A DNA stretch of 23,708 nt from assembly GCA_029012165.1 (NCBI GenBank), contig JAQXLO010000018.1, positions 1 to 23,708 of the forward strand, given 5' to 3'. Shown one piece after another: positions 21,812-23,708 of the stretch. Below the pieces are notes generated by a model that saw only the letters and a list, made by a program, of their open reading frames with translations, ran no database searches and had not been told where the DNA came from. The translations under genes were made by a program, and so were the position numbers. The first letter of the stretch is position 1; every line of letters starts with the position of its first letter. Source of the stretch: Oscillospiraceae bacterium (GTDB lineage Bacteria > Bacillota > Clostridia > Oscillospirales > Acutalibacteraceae).

Positions 21812-23190
21812 CAGTACGCCTCCAGTCCGGCAATGGCGGCAAAGCCTCTGGTCTTTTCGATCACGACACGGATGTGCTGCACCCGAATCTCCGGAAAACG
21901 ACCGATCCATTTGTGTCCCATGGTCGTGCCCGCACACAGCGGCTTCCACTTGCCGCCGACCTTGCCGTACACGGAAAACGCCTCAATGCGCTGTCCGAGG
22001 GTGATCTCCTCACGCAGGACGATCTTGTTGATGTCGTAGTCGTCCAAAAGGTCGATCTCGATATACGATTTCTCTGCGGTGCCGGAGTGCCAATAGCCTT
22101 CGGGCAAAAGCACATTTTCCGCACCGTACCGATTTTCGAGACAGCCCGAGCAGGACATTTTGGATGCCTGTGCCAAGTCCTCGGTGAAGTCGATTTCCAG
22201 CTGTGCGCCGACGGACAGGAGTGTTTCCGTGTCCTGCGAAGAAATGCGCCCCTCCCTGTCGGGGCTGATACCGAGCATAAAGCAGGCATTCCCGCCGACT
22301 GCGGCGTACCAGGTATCGACAATTTTCGACAGAGGTTTAACGTCGTACTTCTCCGACTCGTGCCAGAACCAGCCCTTACGCATGGGCATACTGACCTCTG
22401 CCGGGTACCAGATGGCACGGTACCCTTTTTTGTACATTTTCGCACTGCCCGGCTCCAAGTCGGTCATGCTGAATTTGCGTGGCGGCTTGACGTCTCCCGC
22501 CTGCACGCTGTGCGGCGCATAGTAGTACGGCACCGTACTCCACTCGGATTTGCGGCAGAACCCGATGTAGTTCCCGCTGAACCGCACGTCCGGTCCGCAG
22601 CCGCCGATCACCGCATTGGGTTGGAGTTCCCGAATAAGCGCATAGATTTTGTCCATGTCGAAGTGCTGTACACGTCCCTTTTTGCCCTCGCCGCAGGTGT
22701 CGTCCAGCCACACGCAGAACAGATCACCGTACCCTGTCAGCAGTTCCCGCAGCTGTGCAAGAAGGAACGGCGCAAAGGCATCCGTCCCATAGCGCACATC
22801 GTGCCGATCCCACAGGGCGATGCAGATGCCGAATTTCAGCCCCTCTGCGGCGCACTGCTGCGCTGTCTCACGCACGATGTCCGTTTTGCAGGGGCTGTAC
22901 TGCACACTGTGCTCCGTCTGCTCGGTATGCCACAGGCAAAAGCCGTCGTAGTGCTTGACCGACAGCACCAGCCCTTTCATGCCCGCACCCTTTGCGACCC
23001 GCACCCACTGGCGCACGCTCAGCTTGGACGGAGCGAACAGCTCGGGACTTTCGCCGCCGCTTCCCCACTCGGAATCCGTAAACGTATTCATGCCGAAGTG
23101 GACAAGTCCGTAAAACTCCGTGTCCTGCCATGCTATCTGCCGTGCGGACGGCGTAACGGCGGCGACTTTTTCAAGTATAGTCTTATCCAT
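21811..23190 (-). CDS. GH29 alpha-L-fucosidase
   Basis: A 459-residue protein without signal peptide, so it acts on imported oligosaccharides. The GH29 barrel has YGLVHFGMNTFTDSEW, VLSVKHYDGFCLW, DIVRE and GDLFCVWLDD (about residues 155-165), the likely region of the nucleophile Asp. A C-terminal galactose-binding-like domain (about 345-459) contains SYIEIDLLDDYDINKIVL and ends IAGLEAY. The product would be free L-fucose or a related sugar; some GH29 relatives have other specificities. The ATG at 23190 overlaps the GcvH-like gene by eight bases. Confidence 0.9.
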   Translation of the reverse strand: MDKTILEKVAAVTPSARQIAWQDTEFYGLVHFGMNTFTDSEWGSGGESPELFAPSKLSVRQWVRVAKGAGMKGLVLSVKHYDGFCLWHTEQTEHSVQYSPCKTDIVRETAQQCAAEGLKFGICIALWDRHDVRYGTDAFAPFLLAQLRELLTGYGDLFCVWLDDTCGEGKKGRVQHFDMDKIYALIRELQPNAVIGGCGPDVRFSGNYIGFCRKSEWSTVPYYYAPHSVQAGDVKPPRKFSMTDLEPGSAKMYKKGYRAIWYPAEVSMPMRKGWFWHESEKYDVKPLSKIVDTWYAAVGGNACFMLGISPDREGRISSQDTETLLSVGAQLEIDFTEDLAQASKMSCSGCLENRYGAENVLLPEGYWHSGTAEKSYIEIDLLDDYDINKIVLREEITLGQRIEAFSVYGKVGGKWKPLCAGTTMGHKWIGRFPEIRVQHIRVVIEKTRGFAAIAGLEAY

Positions 23191-23560
23191 TGCGTTCCTC
23201 CCTCTCGTGCAGATAGGCTTCGTACTGCGCCTGCGTCAGCAGTTTTCGTGGTCTTTCAATCTCCGTTAATTGGAAAAGCCATGTAAACGGCTCTGTTTTC
23301 AGCGTCTGCGGCGACAAAAATAAATCGTCATGGACGCAGGAAACCTCGCCGGAAACAGGTGCGTGTATGTCGAACACGCCCTTGAGAAACTCGATATCCC
23401 CGGCCACGTCCCCCGCATTGAGATAGTCCCCCTCGTCGCACAGATTGATGCACGAGGGGTCTTTCTGCTTTTGGATCCAGTACGCCGTCACGCCGACCAC
23501 CGCTGTGTCGGGGGTCGGGAAACGTACCCATTCATGGGTTTTGGTGTAGTATGTTTCCAT
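23183..23560 (-). CDS. GcvH-like lipoyl-domain protein
   Basis: A 125-residue protein that aligns over its length with glycine cleavage H protein: YYTKTHEWVRF at the start, GDIEFLKGVFDIHAPVSGEV in the middle, and WLFQL...LLTQAQYEAYL at the end. Lys60 in EFLKG stands where GcvH carries lipoate (ESVKA), so it is probably lipoylated. The usual GDIVFVELPE segment is replaced by DPSCINLCDEGD, with two Cys not typical of GcvH. No gcvT, gcvP, lplA or sirtuin/macrodomain gene is in view. Its ATG overlaps the uxaC stop by one base and its end overlaps the fucosidase start by eight, so it belongs to this sugar operon. Function there is unknown. Confidence 0.85.
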   Translation of the reverse strand: METYYTKTHEWVRFPTPDTAVVGVTAYWIQKQKDPSCINLCDEGDYLNAGDVAGDIEFLKGVFDIHAPVSGEVSCVHDDLFLSPQTLKTEPFTWLFQLTEIERPRKLLTQAQYEAYLHEREERNG

Positions 23561-23708
23561 TATTCCAGACCGAAATAAACCTTTGCATTATTGAAAGAAA
23601 TGTCTTCCACGATCTTCGTGAGGGTCGGCATATCCGCCGGATACAGCCCCTGCTCCACAAAGTCGCCCAGCAGTCCGCAGAGGATGCGGCGGAAATACTC
23701 GTGCCGCG
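23560..23708 (-). CDS. uxaC: Glucuronate isomerase, C-terminal part (cut by window edge)
   Basis: The last 48 residues are visible and end at TAA 23562-23560. RHEYFRRILCGLLGDFVEQG followed by IVEDISFNNAKVYFG matches the strongly conserved end of UxaC, which interconverts glucuronate with fructuronate (and galacturonate with tagaturonate) in the cytoplasm. The start lies to the right of the window. The stop overlaps the GcvH-like ATG by one base (TAATG), which places a uronate-catabolic gene at the head of the visible operon. Confidence 0.88.
   Translation of the reverse strand, partial: RHEYFRRILCGLLGDFVEQGLYPADMPTLTKIVEDISFNNAKVYFGLE

Overview
The window looks like the chromosome of a Gram-positive, anaerobic, gut-type Clostridia, most likely Oscillospirales/Ruminococcaceae. 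Supporting signs are a rubrerythrin end, strong GGAGG ribosome sites, sigma-A-like promoters with 17-base spacers, the Firmicutes gene order phoH-ybeY-dgkA-era-recO, a UPF0237/UPF0210 pair, a short eukaryote-like prolyl-tRNA synthetase and a dockerin-bearing surface protein. Coding DNA is moderately GC-rich; the 17.2-17.9 kb intergenic stretch is clearly AT-rich. The assignment is inference from gene content, not from a marker gene.

Layout. 1-3337 (+): rubrerythrin C-terminus, a small lipoprotein, then an AlgI-type MBOAT acyltransferase and a DHHW/AlgX-like partner, which together suggest O-acetylation of an exported polymer. 3338-3707: no intact gene, but two terminators and a likely decayed nucleotidyltransferase (MNT-type antitoxin) remnant. 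3708-8644 (-): yqzL-like small protein, recO, mutS2, ACT protein (UPF0237) and UPF0210. 8645-8881: a hairpin covering the ribosome site of the yqzL-like gene, then an unexplained element with three hairpins. 8882-12336 (-): phoH, ybeY, dgkA, era and a lipoprotein, mostly overlapping. 12560-13798 (+): a stand-alone CDP-glycerol glycerophosphotransferase with a good promoter. 13836-17178 (-): a DtxR/IdeR-type regulator, nagA, proS and acpP. 17179-17979: an 800-base AT-rich intergenic region with promoters at both ends, three GTAAAG/CTTTAC palindromes, a direct repeat and tandem DnaA-box-like sites. 17980-19485 (+): secreted leucine-rich-repeat / MucBP-like / dockerin protein. 19602-23708 (-): a tightly overlapping operon of uxaC (cut by the window edge), a GcvH-like protein, a GH29 alpha-L-fucosidase, an RluA-family pseudouridine synthase and a GH31 glycosidase.

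How they fit. The middle of the window is housekeeping: RNA processing, ribosome assembly, DNA repair, lipid recycling, translation and fatty acid synthesis. The flanks deal with the cell surface and glycans. The most unusual association is a GcvH-like protein that keeps the lipoyl lysine yet lies between glucuronate isomerase and a fucosidase, with no glycine-cleavage or lipoate-ligase gene in view.
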